Of a DNA stretch of 64,000 nucleotides, positions 18,858-27,589 are shown in pieces. The notes below the pieces were generated by a model that ran no database searches, was not told the origin of the DNA, and was given only the letters and a program-made list of their open reading frames with translations. A program made the position numbers and the translations under genes. Source of the stretch: Spirochaetae bacterium HGW-Spirochaetae-1 (GTDB lineage Bacteria > Spirochaetota > UBA4802 > UBA5550); contig PGXY01000003.1 of NCBI GenBank assembly GCA_002839375.1, positions 591,863 through 655,862 of the forward strand. Direction: 5' to 3'. Position 1 is the first letter of the stretch, and each line of letters starts with the position of its first letter.

Positions 18858-19172
18858 TCAGCCTTCGAGGTACTTATTTATCAGAGCGGTCTGCTTAGTT
18901 GTAGGATTCAAAAACTCCACACCCATGCCGGCACGTATATCTTCATCCCTTTCATCCCTGTTCCAGCGGACCCTCGCCTTTAGATCAATGGGATCCGTCC
19001 CCGGTAAATGCAGCACGAGATCAACTTCGGAATTTTCATTCAATGGTTCAGGAGTGGATATAAACATCCCACCATCGCTGATATCGATGGTGCTGCTGAA
19101 GGTAAGCCCATCGGAGTATACCTCGCATTTAATGGATTTTTTTATTCTTCCCGATTTTCTTTTATCATCCAT
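18858..19172 (-). CDS. PilZ domain protein, putative c-di-GMP receptor
   Basis: A 104-residue single-domain PilZ protein. The N-terminal RKSGR (an RxxxR-type c-di-GMP motif, residues 5-9) and DISDGGMFI (D/NxSxxG motif, near residue 31) are both intact, so c-di-GMP binding is likely. The remainder forms the expected beta barrel plus C-terminal helix. It is cytoplasmic with no fused output domain, so it should act by binding a partner. The divergent LON-domain gene lies 190 bp away. Confidence 0.82.
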   Translation of the reverse strand: MDDKRKSGRIKKSIKCEVYSDGLTFSSTIDISDGGMFISTPEPLNENSEVDLVLHLPGTDPIDLKARVRWNRDERDEDIRAGMGVEFLNPTTKQTALINKYLEG

Positions 19173-19362
19173 ATGACATCTCCCGTCACCGGTTTATTTA
19201 AATTTTTCAACCTGCCGCCTCTCCGGTCCATACATGGCTTGACTGAATGGCGGCAAATCAATTTTTCCCTTCTCAATAGTGATAACATTATATACATATT
19301 GACAAATATTACAATCTTTTTTTATGTAATCAAAAGAATGATGGTAATGTCATAAAGTCAAA

Positions 19363-19968
19363 ATGTCAATGACACAATACAGATTGCAAATATTCTATCT
19401 TAAAAAACGCGTAATTTTCCCCTTCTGTGCAATGAAGGTTGAACTGGGCGCCTCCCCCTCGTCGCGTAAAATACAGGCAGGCGATAAAATATTAGCCTTC
19501 CCTGTCCGGTCGATTTTTGATATTTTTTTCTCCAGAAATAAAATAGCGACACTAGTGGAAGTCAACAACGCCGAAACGCAGGATAAAATCGTAAAACTTG
19601 AGGTAAAAGGCCTTTCAAGGGTAAAAATTGTCCATGTCAGAAAATTCAAGGATGCTCTTTTCGAGGTTGTAATAGAAGAAGAGCCGAAAGTATCCCACGA
19701 ACTCATGGATAATCTCCGCAAAAAATCGCAGGAACTCATTTTTCTCATCAACGTAGACGAATCGGATAAACTGATAAACCTTCTCAACTACCTGGTAAAC
19801 ATAAATCAGCTCATTGATTTCATATCGAATTATTTTGTGCTGGACTTTCACGGACGGTATGGTCTATTTAACGAGTTGGATCTTTCCAGGAGAGGAGACG
19901 CCCTTCTATCCATTTTGACAAACCTGATAAAAAAACTGAATGAAAAAAGAACAATGGAACAGGAATGA
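19363..19968 (+). CDS. LON substrate-binding-domain protein
   Basis: A 201-residue protein resembling the stand-alone N-terminal domain of Lon protease. FYLKKRVIFPFCAMKVELG at residues 10-29 corresponds to the opening strand of Lon domains, followed by mixed beta structure to about residue 105 and a helical C-terminal half. It lacks ATPase and protease domains. Such proteins are common but functionally unassigned. Its last 4 bases overlap the next gene (ATGA), implying coupling. The Shine-Dalgarno at its own start is weak. Confidence 0.72.
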   Translation: MSMTQYRLQIFYLKKRVIFPFCAMKVELGASPSSRKIQAGDKILAFPVRSIFDIFFSRNKIATLVEVNNAETQDKIVKLEVKGLSRVKIVHVRKFKDALFEVVIEEEPKVSHELMDNLRKKSQELIFLINVDESDKLINLLNYLVNINQLIDFISNYFVLDFHGRYGLFNELDLSRRGDALLSILTNLIKKLNEKRTMEQE

Positions 19969-20411
19969 AAAAAAATGTAATCAACAACGATGTTTATTAT
20001 GCCCTCGCCTGGTCGGAGATTCATAAATACGACAGGTTTTCTTCTTCCCGGACCCTGCCGGTATTGCCCGGCATCATCGGCTTGTTCCAGAACAAAACAA
20101 ACCGTTATGTGCCTCTCCTTTATTTCGACTGCTGGCGCGAGGGGCTTCGTGACGGACTAAAAAATTTCATGCTTCCCACACCGAGATTCAAGGCACTCCG
20201 GGAACTGATCAACCCCGAGGAGATTTATTTCAATTACACCGTTGCCGAAGGACCCCAGAAGGATCTGAAGGACGTCCTTTTCTGGCTGATAAAAACATAC
20301 AAACCCCTCTACAACAACACCGAATCCTTTTCAGACTCGGGACGATATAAAAACATTTTTGTGAAGGAGCTTATGCGTTCCCCGTCTGACATTATAGAAA
20401 AAATTCCATAA
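19965..20411 (+). CDS. Hypothetical protein coupled to the LON-domain gene
   Basis: I do not recognise this 148-residue protein. It is soluble, rich in aromatic residues (notably Tyr, Trp and Phe around residues 10-75), and has no signal peptide, cysteine motif or nucleotide-binding motif. The ATGA overlap with the preceding LON-domain gene makes co-translation very likely, so the two probably act together. It converges with the next gene across only 19 bp. Confidence 0.65.
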   Translation: MKKNVINNDVYYALAWSEIHKYDRFSSSRTLPVLPGIIGLFQNKTNRYVPLLYFDCWREGLRDGLKNFMLPTPRFKALRELINPEEIYFNYTVAEGPQKDLKDVLFWLIKTYKPLYNNTESFSDSGRYKNIFVKELMRSPSDIIEKIP

Positions 20412-20430
20412 CAGGTCAACACCCTCGGGC

Positions 20431-21099
20431 TCACAGGTCCCTGCTCAGGGCCAGGCTCTCCTTTGTATAGATATGATCCACCTTATTTTTTATAGCCAGG
20501 AACTCCAGCACATATTTTAACCGTGCCGCGGCGTCAAGAGGAGAAGACAGCTTGTTGTCGCTGCGCGGAGAGAACTGCTGTATTCTTTTCACGTTGAGAC
20601 TTCGCTTGTCCTTGTTGCCCTGAAAGATATCCTTTTTGAAAAGATTATACGTATCATAAAGAGATCGAATTATGTTTTCAGAATATATGAGATTGGCGAC
20701 ATAGAGATTCGAATCGGGATCATAGATATTCCTGGTAAAAAACTTCAGTATCTTGAGAACGATATCGGGGTACAGGTGTTCGTTAAGGATCTCAATTATC
20801 TTTCCCTCCAGGACCCGGTCATTCATTCTCTTCGTGGGATAGGCCATGCTGGGCGTTTCCCAGTACCCGGTCTGAACCTTGAAATAGATATAATCAAGAA
20901 ACCTGTCCATGGTGTCCTTTTTCATGATGTCGAATTCGCCATAGCTGGCCTGAAGTATCTCTTCAGCCACATCCTCCAGGTTCTTTTCCTTAAGCAGGCT
21001 CTCATAGTCGACAATGGTACCTGCCTCTTTTATGATCTCCTCGGCGGAACGGCTGAATAGACTTTTCTTTTCGTCATCTTTTTTATCATTTCCATTCAT
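20431..21099 (-). CDS. Hypothetical soluble protein, 222 aa
   Basis: Not recognised. The N-terminal 20 residues are highly charged (DKKDDEKK); the rest is predicted helical and hydrophilic, ending without a membrane segment. The composition resembles intracellular spirochaete hypotheticals with helical-repeat folds. It lies 75 bp upstream, in the same direction, of nothing obviously related; the next same-strand genes on its upstream side are the exported TPR proteins. No function is inferred. Confidence 0.62.
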   Translation of the reverse strand: MNGNDKKDDEKKSLFSRSAEEIIKEAGTIVDYESLLKEKNLEDVAEEILQASYGEFDIMKKDTMDRFLDYIYFKVQTGYWETPSMAYPTKRMNDRVLEGKIIEILNEHLYPDIVLKILKFFTRNIYDPDSNLYVANLIYSENIIRSLYDTYNLFKKDIFQGNKDKRSLNVKRIQQFSPRSDNKLSSPLDAAARLKYVLEFLAIKNKVDHIYTKESLALSRDL

Positions 21100-21174
21100 A
21101 TTACATTCATCCCTTTTCGCATAACATATCAGTCAACGCCAGAACATGCTTTTCCTGCACCCATCGGCAAAATG

Positions 21175-22038
21175 CTAAAAATCAACACTTACCTTCATTC
21201 TAAGACGCCTTTGGAAATCATCCCGGCTGTTGTATTCATAAACGCTTCGCATGGCGCCAATTATGGAATACTGGTAAAAGTTCAGCTCGACAAATCCGAA
21301 AAACATCCACTGGAATATATTCCCCGTCATAATGCCGTGAACGATAAGCGATATAAAAACGGCATTTGTCATGAGAGTAAAGAAGCCGGTCCGGTAATTT
21401 CCCGTGTAAAAATGGCCGAAACCAGGGACCAGCATCGAACCCATAACTGCCCCCAAGGGGCTTTTTAGCGGCCGGTTCATTTCCCCCACCACATCTCCTT
21501 CCAGCATCCCCGCCTGTTCCAGATATTCACCACGGGGATATTTCTCCCGGTACTCGCGAACCAACTGCAGTGATCCTTCGAAGTCATTGAGGAGAGCAGC
21601 GCCGTAGCACCTGTTGAAGATGACCTTCTCGGTGTAGAGGGAATCACCATAGACATCCATGTATTTACTGAAATTGCTCAGAGCAAAAAGAGGCGACCCC
21701 TGCTTCAGCCGCGCCATGGCGCCGACAAAAAGCGCCTCTTCTCCCTCGGGAGTCTTCCCATATCGCAGCGCACAATCGTCCAGGAGTTCCATGGACCGGG
21801 AATAATTGTCTCCTCGAAAATAGGCTTTCCCGGCGAGAAGCATGCCGGCTGGAACATATTTCCCATCGGGATAAAGAAACCGGTACCGCATCGTCTCCGT
21901 CACGGCATTATAATACTCCCCGTTGTCGTAATGGAGCCGGGCACAGGTCATGATATCCTCCCCGCCTGCAGCAAGGGGCAGTGCAAAGAGAACCGTGATC
22001 ATTATAAATGCTGCCGTGTACAGTGTTTTCAATGCCAC
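21175..22038 (-). CDS. Exported TPR-like protein with C-terminal membrane hairpin (paralogue 2)
   Basis: A 287-residue protein with a cleavable-looking signal peptide (residues 1-25), helical TPR-like repeats over about 28-180, and a C-terminal hydrophobic region starting GAVMGSMLVPGFGHFYTGNYRTG near residue 195, followed by one or two helices. The P-G-x-G-x-x-Y-x-G-x-Y segment recurs in the upstream gene, so the two are paralogues. The stop-to-start distance to the preceding gene is 5 bp. It belongs to the operon that begins with the exported YidD-like gene and may assist envelope protein assembly; that is inference. Confidence 0.7.
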   Translation of the reverse strand: MALKTLYTAAFIMITVLFALPLAAGGEDIMTCARLHYDNGEYYNAVTETMRYRFLYPDGKYVPAGMLLAGKAYFRGDNYSRSMELLDDCALRYGKTPEGEEALFVGAMARLKQGSPLFALSNFSKYMDVYGDSLYTEKVIFNRCYGAALLNDFEGSLQLVREYREKYPRGEYLEQAGMLEGDVVGEMNRPLKSPLGAVMGSMLVPGFGHFYTGNYRTGFFTLMTNAVFISLIVHGIMTGNIFQWMFFGFVELNFYQYSIIGAMRSVYEYNSRDDFQRRLRMKVSVDF

Positions 22039-22043
22039 CCCGC

Positions 22044-22928
22044 TTACCTGAACATTGCATTCCTGTCAACATAGCGCATAGGATCAAAGGCCGGAACATG
22101 TTCCGACAGGATGCCCTTTCTGAAATTTTCATTTAAAGTCCTGTTATAAGTGCGGCACGAATTATGGGCACCGTATATAGTACCACCGTAAAAAAGCCCG
22201 GAAAAGAAAAACAACGAAAAGGCCGGTCCCTTTTCATTACGGCTGTAAAGATACAGCCCTCCGAACAGGGTGGCGGCCACGCCCAGGAGACTCAGAATGC
22301 CATCGGTATAACGGCCCGCATACATCTGGCCTGCCCCGGGTAAAAGGGCCGATAGAATCCCGGCAGCCATACCGGAACGGTAATGCAGTTTACGGTACTC
22401 CTCAAGATCACCCACCAGGGAAAGAAACTCTCTTTTCCCCCCGAATAAATCCTTTTGCCTGAGAAGCATATCCAGGGCTTCACTGAAATCGTCATTATAA
22501 AGATATGCCTCGGTCTGCCGGAGCAATACGTCATAACGATACGCGCTATCAACGCCAGTAATATCCGCCGCTGCCACAGCAGCTATGCTCTGTCCCCAAT
22601 CATGCAGCCTCATGAAGGACTGCGAAAGCAAAATCTGCTCCCTGTAATCGGGAAGCCGGTCCTTCCGGGACATGATATGGTCAATCGTCCAGATGTACTG
22701 CCCTCCCAGAAAATAGTTCGCTGCTATGAAATAATCCAGTTCTCCATTCCGACTCCCACTGAAGGCCATGTATTTCCGGGCTTCGGCAATGGAATCAAAA
22801 TAGCGCCCTTCATTAAAAAGTGAAAGAATGAAATCCCTCTGCCTTTCACGAAATCCATCCCGGGCATACAGAGCCGCGCCGTTGAACACCAGAAGGGAAA
22901 TCAGCACCTGTGTTACCAAATATCTCAT
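22044..22928 (-). CDS. Exported TPR-like protein with C-terminal membrane hairpin (paralogue 1)
   Basis: A 294-residue protein with a signal peptide ending near ALYARD, helical repeats over about 30-185, then GILSALLPGAGQMYAGRYTDG near residue 197 and two hydrophobic helices. This LPGAGQxYxGxxxDG pattern resembles membrane proteins commonly seen beside YidD in other bacteria. The start at 22928 is chosen because it follows the YidD stop codon by a single base, an arrangement typical of translational coupling; a longer reading to 22967 overlaps yidD in another frame. It is paralogous to the gene downstream. Confidence 0.72.
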   Translation of the reverse strand: MRYLVTQVLISLLVFNGAALYARDGFRERQRDFILSLFNEGRYFDSIAEARKYMAFSGSRNGELDYFIAANYFLGGQYIWTIDHIMSRKDRLPDYREQILLSQSFMRLHDWGQSIAAVAAADITGVDSAYRYDVLLRQTEAYLYNDDFSEALDMLLRQKDLFGGKREFLSLVGDLEEYRKLHYRSGMAAGILSALLPGAGQMYAGRYTDGILSLLGVAATLFGGLYLYSRNEKGPAFSLFFFSGLFYGGTIYGAHNSCRTYNRTLNENFRKGILSEHVPAFDPMRYVDRNAMFR

Positions 22929-22929
22929 G

Positions 22930-23346
22930 TTATTTACCGCACAGGCTGCCGGGAACAGGATCATCACCGGGCTGATTATACGGATTGCAGCGGAGAATTC
23001 TTTCGCCGGCCATGAGGGCCCCCAGGAGTGCCCCGTGCCGCTCCACGGCCTGCCTGCCGTATGCGCTGCAAACGGGCCTGTAGCGGCAGCTTGGCCCGTC
23101 CTGAGGTGATATGACTATCTGAAAAAACCGAATGAGCGCCAGGGCACCCCCCTGCATGCCATTATACACGGAATTACCATCATGATGCCCGTAACCGGGA
23201 TGACGACTCTCTTCGTGATGCCATTGAACATTTTCATCACCCGTGGCGATATCGGCGTTCCAGGGACCAAAGCCAGGACGGGCATACAGGGGCTGGAGCA
23301 CCAGGGCCGCAACAAGGAAAGTATAAAATAGTATTAACTTTTTCAT
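22930..23346 (-). CDS. yidD: YidD-like protein with N-terminal signal peptide
   Basis: The C-terminal 70 residues match YidD (membrane protein insertion efficiency factor): LIRFFQIVISPQDGPSCRY, PVCSAYGRQAVERHG, and the ERILRCNPYNQPGDDPVP end, with the three conserved cysteines. Unlike ordinary YidD, about 80 residues and a cleavable signal peptide (LVAALVLQPLYAR) precede it. An unusual His-rich linker (HHEESRHPGYGHHDG) follows the signal. The start at 23346 is preferred; reading from 23439 needs a GTG codon and overlaps a TTGACA element. No yidC, rnpA or rpmH is nearby. It heads an operon with two exported TPR proteins. Confidence 0.78.
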   Translation of the reverse strand: MKKLILFYTFLVAALVLQPLYARPGFGPWNADIATGDENVQWHHEESRHPGYGHHDGNSVYNGMQGGALALIRFFQIVISPQDGPSCRYRPVCSAYGRQAVERHGALLGALMAGERILRCNPYNQPGDDPVPGSLCGK

Positions 23347-23432
23347 CTTAAAAATCAACCTGAATATGTATCCCACCAGAAACAGTCCCATGTCAAATAA
23401 AAAACAGCCCGCATGAGCCAGGTATTTAATAC

Positions 23433-23461
23433 TTGACACTGTTTCTGTCCATCGTTAGTTT
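23433..23461 (+). promoter_or_regulatory. Candidate sigma70 promoter upstream of psd
   Basis: TTGACA at 23433-23438 is followed 17 bp later by a weak -10 (TAGTTT, 23456-23461). It would give a leader of about 110 nt for the phosphatidylserine decarboxylase gene. The -35 is perfect but the -10 is poor. Confidence 0.4.
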
Positions 23462-23576
23462 TAATAGCATTGGGTCTTTTCATCGGATTCGTTGTAGTCC
23501 GCGTGAGATCCCTCATTTAATATTTACGGATCCGTCCGTGCTGAAAACAGTTTAAAAAGAAGAGTGCTTTTATTAC

Positions 23577-24428
23577 ATGAACAGTAAAATAGATTTGATT
23601 ATTTTCTTATTTAAAATAACACCGAAATCCTTCATATCGCGTATATTCGGATATGTCACACAAATCCCCTTACCCGGGTTCATTCTTAATCCCGTCATTG
23701 GCTGGTATTGTAAAAAATTCCAGGTGAACGTCGATGAAATAGATACCCCCCCCGACGGATTCAGGACCTTTGACGGATTTTTCACGCGTCAGTTGAAAAA
23801 AGGTGTCCACCGGTTTTCATCATCACCCGACGACATTCTCTCCCCCGTGGACGGTCGGCTCGATCAGTTCGGCCCCATTGACGGAGAACGGATCATCCAG
23901 GCCAAGGGGATAGATTATTCCCTTCGGGACCTCATCCCCTCGGAATCGGCCGACCATTTCACCGACGGGTCCTTCATGACCCTGTATCTTTCTCCCGCCG
24001 ATTATCATCGTATTCATTCCCCCGTGATCGGCACAATAACCGGTTACTTCAACCTGCCGGGGAAGCTTTACACGGTACAGGAATTCATGGTCCAGGGCCT
24101 GAGGAACCTTTTTGCAATTAACGAACGAATCATCAGCTACATTAGAACCAGGCGCGGCATGGTGGCAGTCTGCAAGGTAGGAGCCATGAACGTTGGAAGA
24201 ATTTCCATATCCCATTCCCCTGTGGTAACAAACAGGATTTTCCGGACGCGAACAGAAGTACTGTACTCTGAAAATGAATCCCCGCAGGTTGGAGCCGGTG
24301 ACGAAATCGGTATGTTCCATCTGGGTTCCACGGTTGTTCTTCTTTTTCAGAAAAATATAATGGCTTTTGAAAAACTGGAGACCGGACAAAAAGTCCGTGT
24401 AGGGCAGAAGATCGGAAGATTCATTTAA
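23577..24428 (+). CDS. psd: Phosphatidylserine decarboxylase
   Basis: Converts phosphatidylserine to phosphatidylethanolamine at the inner membrane. The enzyme self-cleaves at a G-S-T motif to make its pyruvoyl cofactor; here LGST lies at residues 249-252 with Ser251. D92 in SPVDGRL and H147 in YHRIHSP complete the processing triad. The 283-residue length and the SPAD-YHRIHSP segment are normal for bacterial Psd. RNA from the TTGACA element upstream would read into it. The downstream cytidylate-kinase-like gene follows after 43 bp in the same direction. Confidence 0.92.
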   Translation: MNSKIDLIIFLFKITPKSFISRIFGYVTQIPLPGFILNPVIGWYCKKFQVNVDEIDTPPDGFRTFDGFFTRQLKKGVHRFSSSPDDILSPVDGRLDQFGPIDGERIIQAKGIDYSLRDLIPSESADHFTDGSFMTLYLSPADYHRIHSPVIGTITGYFNLPGKLYTVQEFMVQGLRNLFAINERIISYIRTRRGMVAVCKVGAMNVGRISISHSPVVTNRIFRTRTEVLYSENESPQVGAGDEIGMFHLGSTVVLLFQKNIMAFEKLETGQKVRVGQKIGRFI

Positions 24429-24471
24429 TCCGACGATTTATTGATACAATTATCACGGCAGGAGAAATATC

Positions 24472-25188
24472 ATGCCCAGACATACAACCATGAACAATTT
24501 TATCAACTCCCAGGTCAGGCAGTGGCAGGCGCGAAAAGATAAAATCGAACTGTCCGACACCCAACAGACTCCGCTGGCACCCTTTATCACCATCTCCCGC
24601 GAATACGGTTCAGGCGGATTCGAGATCGGCGCAAAAATCGCTGAAATTTTAAACACAGAAAACGGCAGTGACAAAATCTGGGCTGCCTACGACAGGGAAC
24701 TGATCAACAAGGTCATGGACGATACGGGCCTTTCATCAAGCCTCACCCATACCCTGACCAGCAACGCCAGGAAGAATCTGACCAATCTCATCCAGACGTC
24801 CTTCAGCACGTTCCCTCCCCAGGTGTCGGTGTATCTCAAACTGGTTGAGACCATACGTATCATGGCGGTAAACGGCAATGTAATTCTCGTGGGAAGGGCC
24901 AGCAACGTCATTACCCGTGACCTCAAGAGGGGTTTCCATGTAAGGGTAACGGCACCCCTGGAATGGAGAATAAAAAGAATCAGCGATCTCATGAAACTCA
25001 GCCGGAAAGATGCGGAAAAACTGATCAATGAAAAAAACAGGGAACGGGACCGCTTTGTAAAGGAATATATTAAATTCGATCCCGAAGATCCGCACAACTA
25101 TGATTTTTGCCTGAATAACAGGAAATTCTCCACGGAGGAGGCTGCCCGGCTCATCATCGCCGGAATGAAAATTAAAGGGTTGATTTAA
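24472..25188 (+). CDS. Cytidylate kinase-like family protein
   Basis: A 238-residue P-loop protein of the cytidylate-kinase-like family (Cytidylate_kin2 type). The modified P-loop ITISREYGSGGFEIG at residues 39-53 (SREYGSGG core), the NVILVGRASNVI segment near 140 and the R-x-x-R-I lid near 165 are typical. Members are not proven cytidylate kinases. AGGAG lies 7 nt before the ATG. Eight bases separate it from the following gene, so 24472-26164 is probably one operon. Confidence 0.82.
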   Translation: MPRHTTMNNFINSQVRQWQARKDKIELSDTQQTPLAPFITISREYGSGGFEIGAKIAEILNTENGSDKIWAAYDRELINKVMDDTGLSSSLTHTLTSNARKNLTNLIQTSFSTFPPQVSVYLKLVETIRIMAVNGNVILVGRASNVITRDLKRGFHVRVTAPLEWRIKRISDLMKLSRKDAEKLINEKNRERDRFVKEYIKFDPEDPHNYDFCLNNRKFSTEEAARLIIAGMKIKGLI

Positions 25189-25196
25189 GCGGATAT

Positions 25197-25688
25197 ATGG
25201 ATATCAATCATCAGACGTTCAATTCAGGTGAATTTTTCCTGCAGTTTGATATGGATAAATCCATTCTTCTCTGCAAAATCCGTCACGATTCAAAGGATAA
25301 GATTCTCTGGGCGAAGAAGCTCAACGACATTTACTGTCTCCTGGACATACTGGAAGACAGAGACAGGTTTTATGTCGCCTGTGAAATCAATGACCTGGAC
25401 GGGAAATTTATTGCCCTGGACAAATCCACGGGAACAACAGCCTGGTTCATACCGGGACGGCCCTATTTCCAGACCCAGTTCGATCAGTCCCTTTTCATCA
25501 TCTTCATTGATGCCAGCCATGCCTATTATCTGCTCAGGGTCGATTCCGAAAAGGGAGCGGCCCTGTGGCATCACCGCATAGAAGAGGACCTGTGCGAATA
25601 CAGCTTTAACAGCAGCAGAATACTGCTTCAATACCGTTCAGGCAGAACGGAAAAACTGAACCCCCTTTCGGGAAAAATGATTTTTTAA
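25197..25688 (+). CDS. Small protein with PQQ-like/beta-propeller repeat segments
   Basis: A 163-residue protein with no signal peptide. Two segments, ALDKSTGTTAWFIPG near residue 75 and RVDSEKGAALWHH near residue 115, match the D-x-x-T/K-G-x-x-x-W signature of PQQ-like propeller blades, and a third weaker repeat ends the protein (LNPLSGKMIF). That is too few blades for a full propeller, so it may oligomerise or be a partial fold. No function is assigned. It lies in the probable psd-kinase operon. Confidence 0.6.
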   Translation: MDINHQTFNSGEFFLQFDMDKSILLCKIRHDSKDKILWAKKLNDIYCLLDILEDRDRFYVACEINDLDGKFIALDKSTGTTAWFIPGRPYFQTQFDQSLFIIFIDASHAYYLLRVDSEKGAALWHHRIEEDLCEYSFNSSRILLQYRSGRTEKLNPLSGKMIF

Positions 25689-25711
25689 CAAACCAGCGGC
25701 GGTAAACCATT

Positions 25712-26164
25712 ATGCTAAATATCGAAGTGGAAGATGCCTCAAAGAAACTCACCATAGCCAGGTCGCTGAAAAAGTACAAGGCCCCGTTTTCCATAATGGG
25801 GACCTACCGGCTTATCGACAACGGGATTCATCCCGAAGCGACAGTTCAGATAGAGGCTGACGGGAAAGCCATCCATGAAGCATCAACAGGCAACGGTCCC
25901 GTTGATGCCCTGGCCAGGGTTCTGAAAAAGGCCCTGACCCCACTCTTCCCCGAGGTTGAGGCCGTACAGCTCATTGATTACAGGGCTAATATACTCGATG
26001 CCAAGCGCGGAACCAGCACGGAGGTCGAGGTCACCATCATATTCACCAATGGTGAAACGGTGTGGAAGGTCTATTCTCTTTCGGAGAATATCAATATCGC
26101 TTCATTTAATGTACTCGTGGACGGTTTCGAGTACGCCATACTTAAAAATCGCGGAAAGGACTGA
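25712..26164 (+). CDS. Stand-alone LeuA-type regulatory (dimer/allosteric) domain protein
   Basis: A 150-residue protein that is all regulatory domain of 2-isopropylmalate synthase-type enzymes, with no catalytic TIM barrel. GNGPVDALARVLKKAL (61-76), the LIDYRANILDAKRG segment (about 88-101) and the NINIASFNVLVDGFEYAI end correspond to the leucine-binding domain. Isolated copies are rare; it may bind a branched-chain amino acid or similar ligand and modulate a partner. No leuA gene is visible in the window. The stop codon is followed by a GC-rich hairpin. Confidence 0.75.
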   Translation: MLNIEVEDASKKLTIARSLKKYKAPFSIMGTYRLIDNGIHPEATVQIEADGKAIHEASTGNGPVDALARVLKKALTPLFPEVEAVQLIDYRANILDAKRGTSTEVEVTIIFTNGETVWKVYSLSENINIASFNVLVDGFEYAILKNRGKD

Positions 26165-26183
26165 GAGGCCATCAGCGCTTCCG

Positions 26184-26212
26184 GGGGCAACCGGCATGAC
26201 GCCGGTTTCCCC
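26184..26212. terminator. GC-rich hairpin between convergent genes
   Basis: GGGG-C-AACCGGC (26184-26195) pairs with GCCGGTT-T-CCCC (26201-26212) around a 5-nt loop, with one mismatch. It sits between the LeuA-domain gene and aspC, which converge. There is no U-run, so factor-independent termination is uncertain. Confidence 0.5.
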
Positions 26213-26222
26213 GAATTCACTT

Positions 26223-27434
26223 CTATTTATTCAATACTGCTGCGATGGATTCGCAGATAAATGGGATGTTCTTTTCATTCATGGCCGCCACACAGATTCG
26301 ACCCGAGCTTACCATGTACAGGCTGTATTCCCGTATCAGCGTCTCGACGGTTTCTTTTGTAAGGCCGGAAAAAGAGAACATGCCTTTCTGCTTCGCAATG
26401 AAACTGAAATCCTGCTTTACCCCCTTCTCTTTCAGGCCCCTGACGAACAGTTCCCTCATCGTCTGAATGCGCTCACGCATCTCCGTGACTTCCCTTTCCC
26501 ATCGTTCCCTGAGCTTCCCGTCGGTGAGGATAATAGCGGCAATCTGTCCGCCATGAGACGTGGGATTGGAATAGTTGCTTCTGATGGCCACCTTCACCTG
26601 GCTCAGAATATTCTTCGATTCATCGGCGTTTCCGGTTATTATAGTCAGCGCTCCCACGCGTTCACGGTAAATGGACAAAGATTTTGAAAAGGAACTGGCC
26701 ACCAGGCATGAAAGCCCCGCTTCGGCGAAAAGGCGTATGGCGTAGGCGTCTTCATCGATACCTTCACCAAACCCCTGGTAGGCGAAATCGATGAAGGGCA
26801 CCAGGGTCCTGTTCTTAAAAACCTCTACAATCTCCTTCCACTGCTCCCTGGTGGGATCGACGCCCGTAGGATTATGACAGCACCCGTGAAGAAGAACGAT
26901 ACTGTTATCGGGCAGTGATTTGAGAGAGCTTATCATCCCCTCAAAATTAAGGCCATGGGTCGCCTTGTCATAATAGGTATATGTACCGATGGAAAACCCG
27001 GCCCGCTCAAAAATCTGTCCATGGTTGGCCCAGGTGGGATCACTTATATAAACCGTGGAGGCGGGGAAAAATCTCTTCAGAAAATCACCGCCCACCTTGA
27101 GGGCCCCGGTACCACCGAGACACTGAACAGTAACGACCCGGCCGGACGATATAAGTTTTGAATTTTTCCCCAGAAGCAGTTCCTTTACCGCACTATTGAA
27201 AGCAGCCAGACCGTCAATAGGCAGGTAAGATTTCGACGATTCCTGTTCATACCATCTACTTTCAGCCTCACGTACCGTCTGAAGGACCGGCACCTTTCCG
27301 GAACCGTCCTGATATACTCCCACACCCAGGTTTACCTTCCGTGGATTGGGATCGGCATTAAAAGCCTCGGTAAGTCCCAGAATGGGGTCCGGCGGTGCCT
27401 GATCAACGCGCGCAAAAAAAGAAGAATTACTCAT
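26223..27434 (-). CDS. Aromatic/aspartate aminotransferase (AspC/TyrB type)
   Basis: A 403-residue PLP aminotransferase of class I subgroup alpha. The N-terminal FFARVDQAPPDPILGLTEAF, the KVNLGVGVYQD loop, the HGCCHNPTGVDPTREQW motif and the PLP lysine in SSFSKSLSIYRERVG (near residue 250) are all present. It should interconvert aspartate or aromatic amino acids with their oxo-acids. The start at 27434 is supported by GGAG/AGGA upstream; a longer reading to 27557 has no RBS. It is 32 bp from the giant TPR gene on the same strand. Confidence 0.9.
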   Translation of the reverse strand: MSNSSFFARVDQAPPDPILGLTEAFNADPNPRKVNLGVGVYQDGSGKVPVLQTVREAESRWYEQESSKSYLPIDGLAAFNSAVKELLLGKNSKLISSGRVVTVQCLGGTGALKVGGDFLKRFFPASTVYISDPTWANHGQIFERAGFSIGTYTYYDKATHGLNFEGMISSLKSLPDNSIVLLHGCCHNPTGVDPTREQWKEIVEVFKNRTLVPFIDFAYQGFGEGIDEDAYAIRLFAEAGLSCLVASSFSKSLSIYRERVGALTIITGNADESKNILSQVKVAIRSNYSNPTSHGGQIAAIILTDGKLRERWEREVTEMRERIQTMRELFVRGLKEKGVKQDFSFIAKQKGMFSFSGLTKETVETLIREYSLYMVSSGRICVAAMNEKNIPFICESIAAVLNK

Positions 27435-27589
27435 AGTATTCCTGCTCCATAAATATGATTTTCTTAAACAATGAGAGAATCTCTCAACAAGGTCATGGAT
27501 TGGTTGGGCCTGATTTAGAGCGCCCGGTTTTTGGAAAGAACTGAAATTATGATACAAAAAGCAGGTGGATTTTTGTCAATAATTAAACA

